DNA of 49,169 bases from Solirubrobacteraceae bacterium (GCA_025451035.1 JANWLE010000012.1:1-49169), one strand, 5' to 3'. Shown: positions 22,756 through 31,676, counted from the stretch's first letter. Numbers and translations: made by a program. Notes: generated from the sequence alone by a model not told the origin.

Positions 22756-23801
22756 GCACAGACCCCGTACGTCTTACCGCACGACATGTGCCGCTGATCG
22801 AACGCTACCGCGACCGCCTGCCCTTTGCGGAGGGAGACCCGCTGATCACGCTGCAGGAGGGCTCCACGCCGCTGCTGCGCGCGCCGCTGCTGTCGGAGAT
22901 GGTCGGTGCCGAGGTGCGCCTCAAGCTCGAGGGCGCCAACCCGACCGGCTCTTTCAAGGACCGCGGCATGACCTGCGCGGTGTCCGCGGCGGTCAGGGAG
23001 GGCGCCGAGGCCGTCATCTGCGCCTCGACCGGCAACACCGCAGCGAGCGCGGCCGCATACTCTGCGCGCGCCGGCATCCGCTGCGCGGTGATCGTCCCCG
23101 AGGGCAAGATCGCCGAAGGCAAGATGGCGCAGATCCTGATCCACGGGGCGCGCGTCATCGCGCTGGACGGGAACTTCGACCGCGCGCTGGCGCTCGTGCG
23201 CGAGCTGACCGACAAGCATCCGATCGCGCTCGTGAACTCCGTCAACGAGTACCGCCTGGAAGGGCAGAAGACCGCCGCTTTTGAGATCGTCGAAGATCTC
23301 GACCAGGAGCCCGAAGCCCTGTTCATTCCAGTCGGCAACGCCGGCAACGTCACAGCCTATTGGCGCGGCTTCCGCGAGATAGGAGTCGCCCCGCGGCTGT
23401 TCGGGATGCAAGCGGCCGGCGCCGCGCCACTTGTGCTCGGGCACCCCGTCGAGCACCCGGAGACCGTCGCCAGCGCGATCCGTATCGGCAACCCCGCGCG
23501 TTGGGAGGACGCGATGGCGGCGATGACCGAGTCGCGAGGCGCGATCCGCGCCGTCTCAGACGAGGAGATCCTCACCGCATACCGGCTGCTGGCCGCCAAG
23601 GAAGGAATGTTCTGCGAGCCAGCGTCGGCGGCGTCGGTCGCCGGCCTACTGAAGTACGGCGCCGACGGCGCCAGCCAGGTCGTGTGCGTGCTCACGGGCC
23701 GCGGGATCAAGGATCCGCACACCGCGATCGAACACAACGACGGCATGATTATCCGCTGCCGTGCGCAGATGGACGTGCTTGAGGAGGCGGTGCTGGGGTG
23801 A
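22752..23801 (+). CDS. thrC: Threonine synthase
   Basis: A 349-residue fold-II PLP enzyme converting O-phosphohomoserine to threonine. The PLP lysine is Lys69 in [28 protein letters not shown] is the substrate/phosphate segment, and [12 protein letters not shown] binds PLP phosphate. It is the short actinobacterial/Gram-positive form without the long N-terminal domain of E. coli ThrC. Translation is coupled on both sides (ATGA with hom, GTGA with thrB). ENR-type regulatory motifs are not visible. Confidence 0.96.
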   Translation: MSTDPVRLTARHVPLIERYRDRLPFAEGDPLITLQEGSTPLLRAPLLSEMVGAEVRLKLEGANPTGSFKDRGMTCAVSAAVREGAEAVICASTGNTAASAAAYSARAGIRCAVIVPEGKIAEGKMAQILIHGARVIALDGNFDRALALVRELTDKHPIALVNSVNEYRLEGQKTAAFEIVEDLDQEPEALFIPVGNAGNVTAYWRGFREIGVAPRLFGMQAAGAAPLVLGHPVEHPETVASAIRIGNPARWEDAMAAMTESRGAIRAVSDEEILTAYRLLAAKEGMFCEPASAASVAGLLKYGADGASQVVCVLTGRGIKDPHTAIEHNDGMIIRCRAQMDVLEEAVLG

Positions 23802-24649
23802 CCCGCAGGCGGGTGGTGCGGGTGCCGGCGTCATCAGCCAACCTCGGCCCCGGCTTCGACACGTTCGCCGCCGCCCTGTCGCTGCATTTGGAGCTCGAAG
23901 TAGTCGAGACCGGCAGATTCTCGGTGCAGAGCGAGCTGCCGATCTCCCACGGCCGTGAGAATCTCTGCGTCAGGGCGTTCGAGCGCCTCGCGAGCGCCGA
24001 CGCCTTCACGTTCAAGATCCGCTCGGAGATCCCGCTCGAGGGAGGTCTGGGCTCGAGTGCCGCCGCGATCGTCGCAGGACTGACAGCCGCTGACCACCTG
24101 TTCGAGCTCGACAGCGACCTGCTGGCGCTCGCGACCGAGATCGAGGGTCACGCCGACAATGTCGCGGCCGCATTGCACGGCGGCTTTGTCATCTGCGCCG
24201 ACGGCGAGGCCACCCGCTTTGAAGCGCCCACGGGCCTCGAGGCCCTAGCCGTCGTCCCTTTCGAGGCGGTCAGGACCCACGCGGCACGGGCCGCGCTGCC
24301 CGCGCAAGTGCCGATCGAGCAGGCCGTGTTCAACATCTCCCACGGCGCGCTCTTGACCCTTGGTTTGGCGCGCGGCGACTGGGATGTGCTGGCACGTGGC
24401 CTGGCCGACAAGATCCACCAGCCCCGCCGCGCGCACCTCTTCCCGCGTTCGATCGAGCTGGTCACCGATGCGCAGGAGCTCGGTGCGCTGGGAGCCACAA
24501 TCTCCGGCGCCGGACCAACCGTGCTCGTGTGGTGCTTCTATGAGCAGACCGGGGCGGTCGTCGAGGCGCTGCGTCCCCGCGTGCAGGGATGGGCCCGCGT
24601 TCTGCGGGTGCCGTTCGAGTCCCAGGGCGCTTACGTCAGGGAGCTGTAG
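23798..24649 (+). CDS. thrB: Homoserine kinase
   Basis: A 283-residue GHMP-family kinase that phosphorylates homoserine for threonine synthase. The ATP-binding motif is [13 protein letters not shown] (79-91). The N-terminus ([17 protein letters not shown]) is the canonical GHMP motif 1, and [14 protein letters not shown] is the C-terminal motif 3. The start is GTG 23798, overlapping the thrC stop by four bases. It is the last clear gene of the lysA-hom-thrC-thrB operon. The next gene starts 12 bp later and could be read through. Confidence 0.95.
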   Translation: MTRRRVVRVPASSANLGPGFDTFAAALSLHLELEVVETGRFSVQSELPISHGRENLCVRAFERLASADAFTFKIRSEIPLEGGLGSSAAAIVAGLTAADHLFELDSDLLALATEIEGHADNVAAALHGGFVICADGEATRFEAPTGLEALAVVPFEAVRTHAARAALPAQVPIEQAVFNISHGALLTLGLARGDWDVLARGLADKIHQPRRAHLFPRSIELVTDAQELGALGATISGAGPTVLVWCFYEQTGAVVEALRPRVQGWARVLRVPFESQGAYVREL

Positions 24650-24661
24650 ATTTCTCTGACC

Positions 24662-25540
24662 ATGGGCGAGGACTGCTACTTCCCGCGCGGGCGCTCAATC
24701 CTGCGGATGGTGCACGAAGAGAAGGCGGTCGGCCTGATGTACGGGCAGCGCGCATTGTGTGTCGGCGCCGTGAAGCCGCTCAACTACGTTGGCACGACAG
24801 AGCACACGCACAACAAGCGCACGCCGTTTCGGCGCATCACCCACACCGGCGAGATGTTCGAGGCGGTGTTCTTCGGCTCCCGCGCCCGCGCCGACCATGT
24901 CATTGCCGCGGTGGACGCGATGCACGCGCGCGTCGTCGGCGAGCTCCGCGAGGACGCCGGAACCAGCTACCCGGCGGGCACTCCCTACTCGGCGTTCGAT
25001 CCGGAGCTGATGCTGTGGACGGTGGCGGTCATAGCCGACTCGGCCGAGTGGTTCTACGACCGCCTGGTCCGGCCGCTCAGCATGCAGGAGCGCGAAGCGC
25101 TGTGGCAGGACTATCTGCGCTTCGCCGAGCTGTTCAAGATGCCGCGCTCGGCCGCACCAGGCACCTACCGCGAGTATCGCGAGTGGTATGAGGCGCAGCT
25201 CGCAGGCGAGGACCTCCATCTCACGGAGGAGGCCCGCTATATGGGCTACGCCTCGGCGTTTCAGATCCCGCTGCCCGCGAGCCGGCAGGCCGCGAAGAGC
25301 GTGCATGATCTGGTGATGCTCGGCTCGCTGCCGCAGCGCGTGCGCGAACTGTACGGCCTCTCCTACACCCGTGCCCAGGCCGCGGTGTGCGAGGCCGTGA
25401 TCAGGAGCGCTCGGCTCGCACGGTTGCTTCTGCCTGGCTCGCTCAAGCGGGGCTCGTGCATCCCCGAGTTCCAGCTGGTCGCCGCGACGGAGCGCCGACG
25501 GATCGAGTGCGGTCAGCCGACGCCCCAGTTGGCGGCCTAG
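24662..25540 (+). CDS. Oxygenase MpaB family protein (DUF2236)
   Basis: A 292-residue helical protein of the MpaB/latex-clearing-like family (DUF2236), a group of heme-containing or heme-like oxygenases and uncharacterised proteins. Typical segments are FRRITHTGEMFEAVFFGSRA, YSAFDPELMLWTVAVIADSA and WQDYLRFAELF. A TAGATT at 24647-24652 (its TAG is the thrB stop) lies 9 nt before the ATG, so it may have its own leaderless promoter or be part of the thr operon. The substrate is unknown. It converges with parA, and a long-looped inverted repeat lies between them. Confidence 0.85.
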   Translation: MGEDCYFPRGRSILRMVHEEKAVGLMYGQRALCVGAVKPLNYVGTTEHTHNKRTPFRRITHTGEMFEAVFFGSRARADHVIAAVDAMHARVVGELREDAGTSYPAGTPYSAFDPELMLWTVAVIADSAEWFYDRLVRPLSMQEREALWQDYLRFAELFKMPRSAAPGTYREYREWYEAQLAGEDLHLTEEARYMGYASAFQIPLPASRQAAKSVHDLVMLGSLPQRVRELYGLSYTRAQAAVCEAVIRSARLARLLLPGSLKRGSCIPEFQLVAATERRRIECGQPTPQLAA

Positions 25541-25575
25541 ACGCCGCCATCCTCGCGTGGGCTAGCTGGCGGCGT
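25541..25575. terminator. Inverted repeat between convergent MpaB-family and parA genes
   Basis: ACGCCGCC (25541-25548) and GGCGGCGT (25568-25575) form an 8-bp stem with a 19-nt loop; the second arm is inside the end of parA. It is a possible bidirectional terminator; the long loop and lack of a U tract make this weak. Confidence 0.35.
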
Positions 25576-26365
25576 GCTCAGGGCGCACGGGGGTGATCTC
25601 TTCGAGCTGGCGGCGCGCCTGCTCGAAGCCGCCCACGCGCGCGAGTACCTCGTCGGCGAGCGCGAGGTAGTCGCGCGCGAGGTCCGGGCGGTAGTCGACG
25701 ATCGACACGGCCCGCTCGGCGGACTCCGCATAGGCGATCGAGGAGCGGATCACCGAGGAGAACACCTTGCCGGGGAAGCTCTCCTGCAGCGAGGCGAGCG
25801 CCTCCCGCGAATGGACCGTGCGCATGTCGGCAAGGCCGAGCAGGATGCCGAGCAGCTCGAGCTCCTCGTTCAGCGTCTCGCGCGCCAACTCGACGACCTC
25901 CATCGCCTGCTCAACCCCCTGTAGCGCGAAATACTGACCCTGGGCGGTCACCAGCGCGTAGTCGGCGGCGACGAGCGCGTTCACGGTCAGCAGCCCCAGC
26001 GAAGGAGGGCAGTCGATCATGATCAGCTCGTACTCCTCCGGCGCCTTCGCGAGCGCCCGCCTCAGCGTCAGCTCGCGCCCGATCTTGCCACCGAGCGACA
26101 GCTCCGCCTCGGCCAGGTTCAGGTTGGCTGGGATCACGTCGGCGTATGTCGCCTCGCTCGGCGTAGCGCCGCCCATCAGCATGTCGGCGACCGTCGGCGC
26201 GGTCTCGGGTGGCACGTCGAAATAGTCCGACAGGTTGCCCTGTGGGTCGAGGTCGACCGCAAGCGTCGCGACGCCGACGCGCCGCAGGATATCCGCGAGG
26301 GTACGGACCGTCGTCGTCTTGCCCGTGCCGCCCTTCTGGGAGAGAACCGCGATCGTGGCCGTCAT
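25562..26365 (-). CDS. ParA/Soj-family ATPase
   Basis: A 267-residue deviant Walker ATPase: KGGTGKTT at 11-18, then VDLDPQGNLSDYF, and IMIDCPPSLGLLTVNAL. This family segregates chromosomes or plasmids or positions protein complexes by dynamic DNA or surface binding. No parB, oriC or dnaA genes are in the window, so it is an orphan ParA and may position another cargo (inference). The next gene downstream of its promoter, on the same strand, encodes a zinc-ribbon FHA protein. TAGTAT at 26375-26380 (minus strand) lies 9 nt before the ATG. Confidence 0.92.
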   Translation of the reverse strand: MTATIAVLSQKGGTGKTTTVRTLADILRRVGVATLAVDLDPQGNLSDYFDVPPETAPTVADMLMGGATPSEATYADVIPANLNLAEAELSLGGKIGRELTLRRALAKAPEEYELIMIDCPPSLGLLTVNALVAADYALVTAQGQYFALQGVEQAMEVVELARETLNEELELLGILLGLADMRTVHSREALASLQESFPGKVFSSVIRSSIAYAESAERAVSIVDYRPDLARDYLALADEVLARVGGFEQARRQLEEITPVRPEHAAS

Positions 26366-26451
26366 CTGAAGGCGATACTACTCGTGCGTGCACGGACGCT
26401 CGTTGCTGACACCTGGCGGCGAGCGTGTTCGCGCGCCGAACCCGGAATGCG

Positions 26452-27024
26452 CTAGATCGCCGACAGCGCTTCGGCTGGGCTCACGGCCGGCTCCTCGGTG
26501 CAGCTGAGGAAGCTCAGGCGGTAGCGGCCGACGACGATCTCGTCGCCGTCTTTGAGAGCCCGCCATTCGATGCGCTCGCCATTGACGAAAACGCCGTTGA
26601 GGCTGCGGTCGTCGAGCACCCGCACCTGGTCGGGTTGGCGCACGACCAGCGCGTGGCGGCGCGACACCGTCGGGTCATCGAAGCGTATGTCAGCCGCGAG
26701 GCTGCGCCCGATGCGGGTCCACTCGCGCTCCAGCGGGACCAGCCGCAGCTGTCCCTGGTCTTCGAAAGCCAGATAGTCACCCGGCGCGGCCACCTGCATG
26801 CGGGCGTGGGTGAGCCACTCCTCCCGCTCGATCAGATCGGCCTGTACCGGCACGTCTCGGGCGAGGCTGCCGGTGGCAAACATGGAAGCACGCATAAAGT
26901 CGTCTCCCCCGCAGTCAGGACATTTCGTGAGCACGTCCGGGGCCGTCAACGTCAGCACATATCCGCATCGCTGGCAGCGAAAAGAGCCTACGCCCGCCAT
27001 GGTGCCCGACATCAATGACTTCAT
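26452..27024 (-). CDS. Zinc-ribbon plus FHA-domain protein
   Basis: A 190-residue protein. A zinc ribbon (Cys17/Cys20 in CQRC and Cys35/Cys38 in CPDC) is followed by a linker and an FHA domain (about 95-175). The FHA motifs are RIGRSLAADIRF, SRRHALVV and SLNGVFVNGERI. FHA domains bind phosphothreonine, so it should read a Ser/Thr kinase signal; no kinase is in the window. The ATG at 27024 was chosen because GAGGGA lies 6 nt upstream. It is 86 bp upstream of parA on the same strand. Confidence 0.85.
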   Translation of the reverse strand: MKSLMSGTMAGVGSFRCQRCGYVLTLTAPDVLTKCPDCGGDDFMRASMFATGSLARDVPVQADLIEREEWLTHARMQVAAPGDYLAFEDQGQLRLVPLEREWTRIGRSLAADIRFDDPTVSRRHALVVRQPDQVRVLDDRSLNGVFVNGERIEWRALKDGDEIVVGRYRLSFLSCTEEPAVSPAEALSAI

Positions 27025-27254
27025 CACAGATCCCTCACTCAGCTGCGCTCTCGCGCCCTTAAAGTCCAACAATGGGAACGGAAGCTTGTGGCAATCATAA
27101 CGAGCGTGTCAAGTGGGATACGCGTCCAGGTTAGGTGCTCTCGACCGTCTCGCTCGCCTCTAAAAATGTCCTACCCGTCTGGCGAAGAAGGCAAACGCGG
27201 GCCTCACGCGCCGGCGGTGGAAGGAGCTCTCGCGTCCCTGGCGAACCCCTAAAC
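27025..27254. other. 230-bp divergent intergenic region
   Basis: Lies between the FHA gene and the small zinc-motif gene. The minus strand contains TTGACA (27106-27111) and TATGAT nearby, but at a spacing too short for a standard promoter pair. No gene or strong hairpin is seen. Confidence 0.35.
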
Positions 27255-27515
27255 GTGGCGCGCATATCGTCTGACGTCGAACAGCTCGAGCGCTTGCTTC
27301 TGCGGCGCGGTCTCGGCCTGCTCGCCGCCGACCGCCACCGTTGCAGCGACTGCGGGCGCACGCCGCTCGAGGGTGAGCTCGTGCACACCTACGACGGCAG
27401 CCGCATCGTCTGCGAGCTGTGCCGTCCGCAGTGCAGCAAGCAGCCCCTGAGCAGCGAGATCGTGCGTCATTCAGAGCTCGGGCACACGGTCCGGCTCGTT
27501 GCGCGCGCCGCCTAG
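27255..27515 (+). CDS. Small protein with paired CxxC motifs
   Basis: An 86-residue protein starting GTG (VARISSDVEQLERLLLRRG). Cys30/Cys33 (CSDC) and Cys53/Cys56 (CELC), with an extra Cys60, suggest a zinc-ribbon fold; HTYDGSRIVCELC resembles zinc-binding knuckles. The frame is open back to 27135, but that upstream part is Arg/Ser-rich and lacks a ribosome site, so the GTG at 27255 is preferred. Function is unknown. It lies 29 bp upstream of the SRPBCC gene on the same strand. Confidence 0.65.
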   Translation: MARISSDVEQLERLLLRRGLGLLAADRHRCSDCGRTPLEGELVHTYDGSRIVCELCRPQCSKQPLSSEIVRHSELGHTVRLVARAA

Positions 27516-27544
27516 CGGGGCGCGCTTATAGACTGCCGGGCATT

Positions 27545-28039
27545 GTGGATCCGGTCACGGCCTCGATCGTCATCGACGCTCCGCGTGAGCGGGTGTTCGA
27601 TTACCTGCATGACATCGCCAACCACCCGGAGTTCACCGACCACTACCTCGTTGACTGGCGCCTGACCCGTATCGACTCCGTCGGGGAGGGGGCGGGGGCG
27701 CGCTTCCGTGTGAAGGCGCCCGGCGTGCGCTTCAACTGGGCCGACGTAACCTTCAGCGAGGTGCAGCGGCCGCATCGCATCGTCGAGACGGGCCGCGCTG
27801 GCAAGGGCAACCGCATCCGTACGCTTGGTGTGTATGAGCTGACGCCCGCCTCGGCTGGCACGACCCGCGTGCAGTTCACACTGCAAACCGAGCCGCGGAT
27901 GCTGTCCGACCGCCTGATGGAGTCTTTCGGCGCCCGCTGGTGGCTGCGACGCAAGCAGACACGCGCGCTGCGGCGGCTGCGGTCGATCATCGAGCTCGGC
28001 GAGGGACGCGGCGAGCGCATCACCGTCGCCGGCGGGTAA
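27545..28039 (+). CDS. SRPBCC (START-like) domain protein
   Basis: A 164-residue single-domain protein of the polyketide cyclase/dehydrase-like SRPBCC superfamily, which binds hydrophobic ligands in a helix-grip cavity. It opens TASIVIDAPRERVFDYLHDI and continues ANHPEFTDHYLVDW, the typical first strand and helix pair, and ends in a basic helix (WWLRRKQTRALRRLRSI). GTG 27545 was chosen; the longer open frame from 27419 gives a low-complexity extension overlapping the previous gene. TAGACT at 27529-27534 lies 10 nt upstream. The ligand is unknown. Confidence 0.8.
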   Translation: MDPVTASIVIDAPRERVFDYLHDIANHPEFTDHYLVDWRLTRIDSVGEGAGARFRVKAPGVRFNWADVTFSEVQRPHRIVETGRAGKGNRIRTLGVYELTPASAGTTRVQFTLQTEPRMLSDRLMESFGARWWLRRKQTRALRRLRSIIELGEGRGERITVAGG

Positions 28040-28052
28040 ACTGCCGCCTCGC

Positions 28053-28640
28053 ATGAGAACACCACTGCACAAGCTGATCCTCTTGCTGTCCGCGCTCGGC
28101 GTGTGTCTAGCGCTCGGCGCCTGCGGTGACTCGCACACCAAGGTCACGGGCGGAACCTACGCCGGAGAGTCCGGCGCGAACGCTCCCTACCTTGACGTCG
28201 GCCCGCTGGTCTACGAGGTCCAGCTCTCGCGTCAGCTGAACCCCAACAACGCCGAAGACAGCGTGTACCTAGAAGGGCTCAGTCCTACGCAGCGCGCCCT
28301 CGGCGCCGGCGAAGAGTGGTTCGCGGTTTTCATGCAGATCTACAACCATTCCGGGCGCACCGAGCCGGTCTCCAGGAGCCTCACGATCAGCGACACCCAG
28401 GGTGACGTCTACTTCCCGGTGGTACCCGGCGCCTCCAACCCGTTCGCTTACCGCGGCGGGCAGCTAGCCGCGAAAAGCCGTCTGCCAGAACTGAACACCA
28501 CCGCCGCCGATGGCCCAACTCAGGGCACGCTGTTGCTCTACAAGATCAAAATCACCTCGCTCGACAACCGCCCGCTGCTGCTGAAAATCGTCGACCCGAG
28601 CGACAGCTCGCGGACCGCAACCGCCGAACTCGACGTCTGA
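28053..28640 (+). CDS. Predicted lipoprotein
   Basis: A 195-residue exported protein. The signal sequence LILLLSALGVCLALGAC ends in a lipobox (LGAC), so Cys24 should be lipidated. The remainder is beta-rich with an immunoglobulin-like pattern (GEEWFAVFMQIYNHSGRTEP and SRSLTISDTQGDVYFPV), similar to DUF4352-type extracellular domains (tentative). TAAACT at 28037-28042 lies 10 nt before the ATG. It is 13 bp after the SRPBCC gene and convergent with the PBP gene. Function is unknown. Confidence 0.82.
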   Translation: MRTPLHKLILLLSALGVCLALGACGDSHTKVTGGTYAGESGANAPYLDVGPLVYEVQLSRQLNPNNAEDSVYLEGLSPTQRALGAGEEWFAVFMQIYNHSGRTEPVSRSLTISDTQGDVYFPVVPGASNPFAYRGGQLAAKSRLPELNTTAADGPTQGTLLLYKIKITSLDNRPLLLKIVDPSDSSRTATAELDV

Positions 28641-28650
28641 CGCTCATCCT

Positions 28651-30462
28651 TTAGAGGTGAGCCTGCAGCGCGCTCTCGAGCACTTCGTGGGCGATCGGGG
28701 CGGCCGTGTCGCCGCCCGCCCCGTCTTTCACTAGCATCACGCCGACCGCGATCTTCGGGTCAAGCGCCGGCGCAAACGCGGCAAACCACGCATCGGTGTT
28801 GTTCGTGGCAGCGGAGCCGGAGCAACCCTGCGCCGATTCTGAAGTCGAGCTCGTTTCGTTTTCTGAAGCGGAGCCCGTTTCGCTTGCTTCCCCGTTGTGC
28901 TGGCAGGAGCGGGGGCTACCCAGTTCAGCTGTCCCGGTCTTGCCCGCGACCGTCACCCCAGGGATCGCCGCGGCGGTGCCGGTGCCCTCGCGCACCACTG
29001 CGATCATCATCTTGCGCACCTGCGCGGCGACGACGGGCGTCGTGACCCTGCGCATCGGGGTCGTTGAGCTGCCCGGGCCGAAGGTCGGGGTGGGGCGCTC
29101 GCCGTGGTCGGCAATCGTGGTGGCGACCAGCGCCATCTGCAGCGTGGAGGCCTGCACCTGTCCTTGGCCGATCGCGCTTGAGCCTAGATCCAATTCGCCC
29201 TGGATCGCGCTGGCCGCGGGCAGCGTGCTAGCGGCGGCGCCGGTGATCGGCTGCCCCTGGTTGAAGCCGAACCGTTCGGCAACGGCGACGAGCCGCTGCG
29301 CGCCGAGCTTGACCCCCAGCGGAGCGAACACCGAGTTGCAGGAGACCGCGAACGCGAGTTCGAGGCTGCCGCCGCATTCCTCGCCGTTGGCGTTCGCGAG
29401 CTTCACCCCGTCGAGCGTCGCGTAGGTCCGGTAGGGGAACCGGCTATCCGGGTGGGCGATGCCTGCTTCGAGCACCCCCGTGACCGTGACCATCTTGAAT
29501 GTCGAGCCGGGCGGCTGCAGAGCGTCCAGCGCGAGCCCGGCGACAGCGAGGATTTCCCCGGTATGTGGCACCAGCGCCACCACGCCGCCGAGGTGGCTGC
29601 CCATCGCGACCACGGCGGTGCGCTGCAGTTGCGGGGAGATAGTGGTGCGCACCGGTGGCGAGAGGACCGCTTTGACGCTCGCCAGCACGCGCTGGCCCGC
29701 CAGCAGCTCACCGCCGGGACGCCCGCGCAACTTGTCGTCGAACGCGAGCTCAAGCCCGCTCGTGCCGACGGTCGAGTCGCTCGGCACGCCTTGCGCTTCC
29801 AGTGCCGCGCGCTCCGAGGATGGAATCGGCCCGACGGTGCCGACCACGGCGTCTGCCGCCACGCCAAGCGGCGAGGGACGTTCGCCGGTCCCGCTGCCGC
29901 TCGACACTTCGCCGCTGGCGAGAGTCGAGCCGTCGCGTGCGAGCAGCGCCGCGCGTGGGGGCAGCGATGCGTTGCGGGTAAGCCGCTCGCCGACATGCAG
30001 GCCGGGGAAGACTAGCGACCGGTTCCACGCGACGCCCTCCTGCGAGCCGCCCTCCACGCGTAGGCGAAAGCTCTGGCGCAGCGTGCCAAACATGTGGGTT
30101 CTGACCACGACCGGCACCGTGACTTCGCCGGTCGAAAGCGCACGTGCATGACCGGCGAGTGAAGCCCGCTCGGCGGTCACGGTGCTTTGCGCGGCCCTAT
30201 AGGCGTCCGCGAAGTCCGCCAGCGAGACCACGCGACGTGAGGCGGGGGTGAGATCGGCGTACATCTGCGGGTAATCGCCGCGAATCCAGGCTTTGACGAA
30301 ATCGAGCGCGAGCGTGGAGGCACCCGAGGAGCCGTGCTGTGCTCCGACGATCGCCCCTGCCAGGAACGCCACGAGCGCGAAGGCGAGCACCGGACGGGCA
30401 CGCCGGTTCGGCCTGTGTAGCTGCTCGTGGCGGTGCCGTTGGTTTACGAGTCCTCTAGCCAT
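28651..30462 (-). CDS. Penicillin-binding protein (class B-type transpeptidase)
   Basis: A 603-residue membrane-anchored enzyme that cross-links peptidoglycan. One TM anchor (about 24-41) comes first. An NTF2-like N-terminal transpeptidase domain follows (48-145), then a dimerisation region, then the transpeptidase. The catalytic motifs are S320-T-F-K323, S374-C-N376 and K508-T-G510. Two oddities stand out. Residues about 515-552, between KTGTAEL and NTDAWFAAF, are a Ser/Glu/Asn-rich insert containing two cysteines (C520, C547). The catalytic region also has C363 and C375. The gene is divergent from marP, with a 68-bp spacer containing a dyad. Confidence 0.92.
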   Translation of the reverse strand: MARGLVNQRHRHEQLHRPNRRARPVLAFALVAFLAGAIVGAQHGSSGASTLALDFVKAWIRGDYPQMYADLTPASRRVVSLADFADAYRAAQSTVTAERASLAGHARALSTGEVTVPVVVRTHMFGTLRQSFRLRVEGGSQEGVAWNRSLVFPGLHVGERLTRNASLPPRAALLARDGSTLASGEVSSGSGTGERPSPLGVAADAVVGTVGPIPSSERAALEAQGVPSDSTVGTSGLELAFDDKLRGRPGGELLAGQRVLASVKAVLSPPVRTTISPQLQRTAVVAMGSHLGGVVALVPHTGEILAVAGLALDALQPPGSTFKMVTVTGVLEAGIAHPDSRFPYRTYATLDGVKLANANGEECGGSLELAFAVSCNSVFAPLGVKLGAQRLVAVAERFGFNQGQPITGAAASTLPAASAIQGELDLGSSAIGQGQVQASTLQMALVATTIADHGERPTPTFGPGSSTTPMRRVTTPVVAAQVRKMMIAVVREGTGTAAAIPGVTVAGKTGTAELGSPRSCQHNGEASETGSASENETSSTSESAQGCSGSAATNNTDAWFAAFAPALDPKIAVGVMLVKDGAGGDTAAPIAHEVLESALQAHL

Positions 30463-30481
30463 CCCCCGGATCTCCGGGAAT

Positions 30482-30495
30482 TTCCATAGCTGGAA
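30482..30495. promoter_or_regulatory. Dyad in the divergent PBP/marP promoter region
   Basis: TTCCA-TAGC-TGGAA is a perfect 5-bp inverted repeat with a 4-nt spacer, central to a 68-bp divergent region; CCCGGA-GA-TCCGGG lies closer to the PBP start. An operator is possible; the short arms make this weak. Confidence 0.3.
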
Positions 30496-30530
30496 CCGTA
30501 GAGTATGGCCCGGGTGTAAGGTCGCCGAGC

Positions 30531-31676
30531 ATGACAGGGCTTGACTGGCTAATCGTCGCGTTCGCTGGCCTATCCGGCCTATTCGGCTTGCGCCAAGGCT
30601 TCATTGTCGGTCTGCTCTCTCTCGTCGGCTTCGCGGCCGGTGCATTTCTAGGTACCCGCCTAGGTCCCCTGCTGCTGCCGCAGGGATCCTCCTCGCCGTA
30701 CGCACCCGTATTCGGCCTGTTCGGCGCGGTGCTGCTCGGCACGATCATGGCGACCAGCTTCCAGGGAGTCGCCCTCAGGGCCCGGCGTGCGCTGGCGCTG
30801 AGCGGCCTGCGAGTCCTCGACGGGGTGCTCGGGGCGGTCTTCAGCGTCGTAATCGGTCTCGGCGTCGTGTGGATCGCGGCGGCGGTCGTGGCGCAGGTGC
30901 CGCAGCTCACCAAGCTGCGCGTGGACATCCAGCGCTCGCTGGTCCTCAGGGAACTGAATGATCTGCTGCCGCCGTCGGGGTCGATTCTCAACGCGCTCGC
31001 GCGCCTGGACCCGCTGCCGCAGATTCAGGGCCCCACGCCGGGTGTCGCGCCGCCGCCGCCCGAGGTCGCCCGCTCACCCGCGATCCGTACGGCGGCACAC
31101 AGCGTCGTGCGCGTGATCGGGATTGCCTGCGGGCTGGCGGTCGAGGGCTCGGGCTGGGTCGCGGGAAGCGACGTGGTGCTGACGAACGCGCATGTCGTCG
31201 CGGGCGAGAGCGAAACGCTGGTGCAGGTCGGCGGCCATCAGCCCGACCTGCCGGCGCAGGCGATCGCCTTCGACCCGCGTGACGACCTGGCGGTGCTGCG
31301 CGTGCAAGGCCTCGACCTGCCGCCGCTTCGCCTCGCCTCAAACCCCCCGTCCGGCGCCAGCGGGGCGATCCTCGGCTACCCCGAAAACGGTCCGCTGGAC
31401 GCACGGGCGGGACGGGTCGGGCAGACCCAGAACGTGGTCACAGACAACGCTTACGGCGAAGGGCCTGTGACGCGGCTGCTCACCCCGCTGCGCGGTGTGG
31501 TGCGCCCCGGCAACTCCGGCGGGCCGCTCGTCGGCACGGGCGGGGAAGTCCTCACCACCGTCTTCGCTGGGACCACCGGCGCCGGACCGCGCGGGGGCTA
31601 CGGCGTCGCGAACTCGACCGCGAGCGCGGTGCTGGCGAGTGCCGGCAGGACCGTCTCCACGGGGCGCTGCGTGTAG
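30531..31676 (+). CDS. marP: MarP-type membrane serine protease (CvpA plus trypsin-like domain)
   Basis: A 381-residue protein. The N-terminal CvpA-like domain has four TM helices (about 5-125). A periplasmic trypsin-like protease carries His221 in LTNAHVV, Asp252 in DPRDDLAVL and Ser329 in RPGNSGGPL. Mycobacterial MarP protects against acid and oxidative stress and activates a peptidoglycan hydrolase; its extracytoplasmic domain is stabilised by a disulfide. Here Cys200 and Cys380 are the equivalent candidates (inference from position). TAAGGT at 30517-30522 lies 8 nt before the ATG. It is divergent from a PBP, consistent with a cell-wall role. Confidence 0.93.
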   Translation: MTGLDWLIVAFAGLSGLFGLRQGFIVGLLSLVGFAAGAFLGTRLGPLLLPQGSSSPYAPVFGLFGAVLLGTIMATSFQGVALRARRALALSGLRVLDGVLGAVFSVVIGLGVVWIAAAVVAQVPQLTKLRVDIQRSLVLRELNDLLPPSGSILNALARLDPLPQIQGPTPGVAPPPPEVARSPAIRTAAHSVVRVIGIACGLAVEGSGWVAGSDVVLTNAHVVAGESETLVQVGGHQPDLPAQAIAFDPRDDLAVLRVQGLDLPPLRLASNPPSGASGAILGYPENGPLDARAGRVGQTQNVVTDNAYGEGPVTRLLTPLRGVVRPGNSGGPLVGTGGEVLTTVFAGTTGAGPRGGYGVANSTASAVLASAGRTVSTGRCV

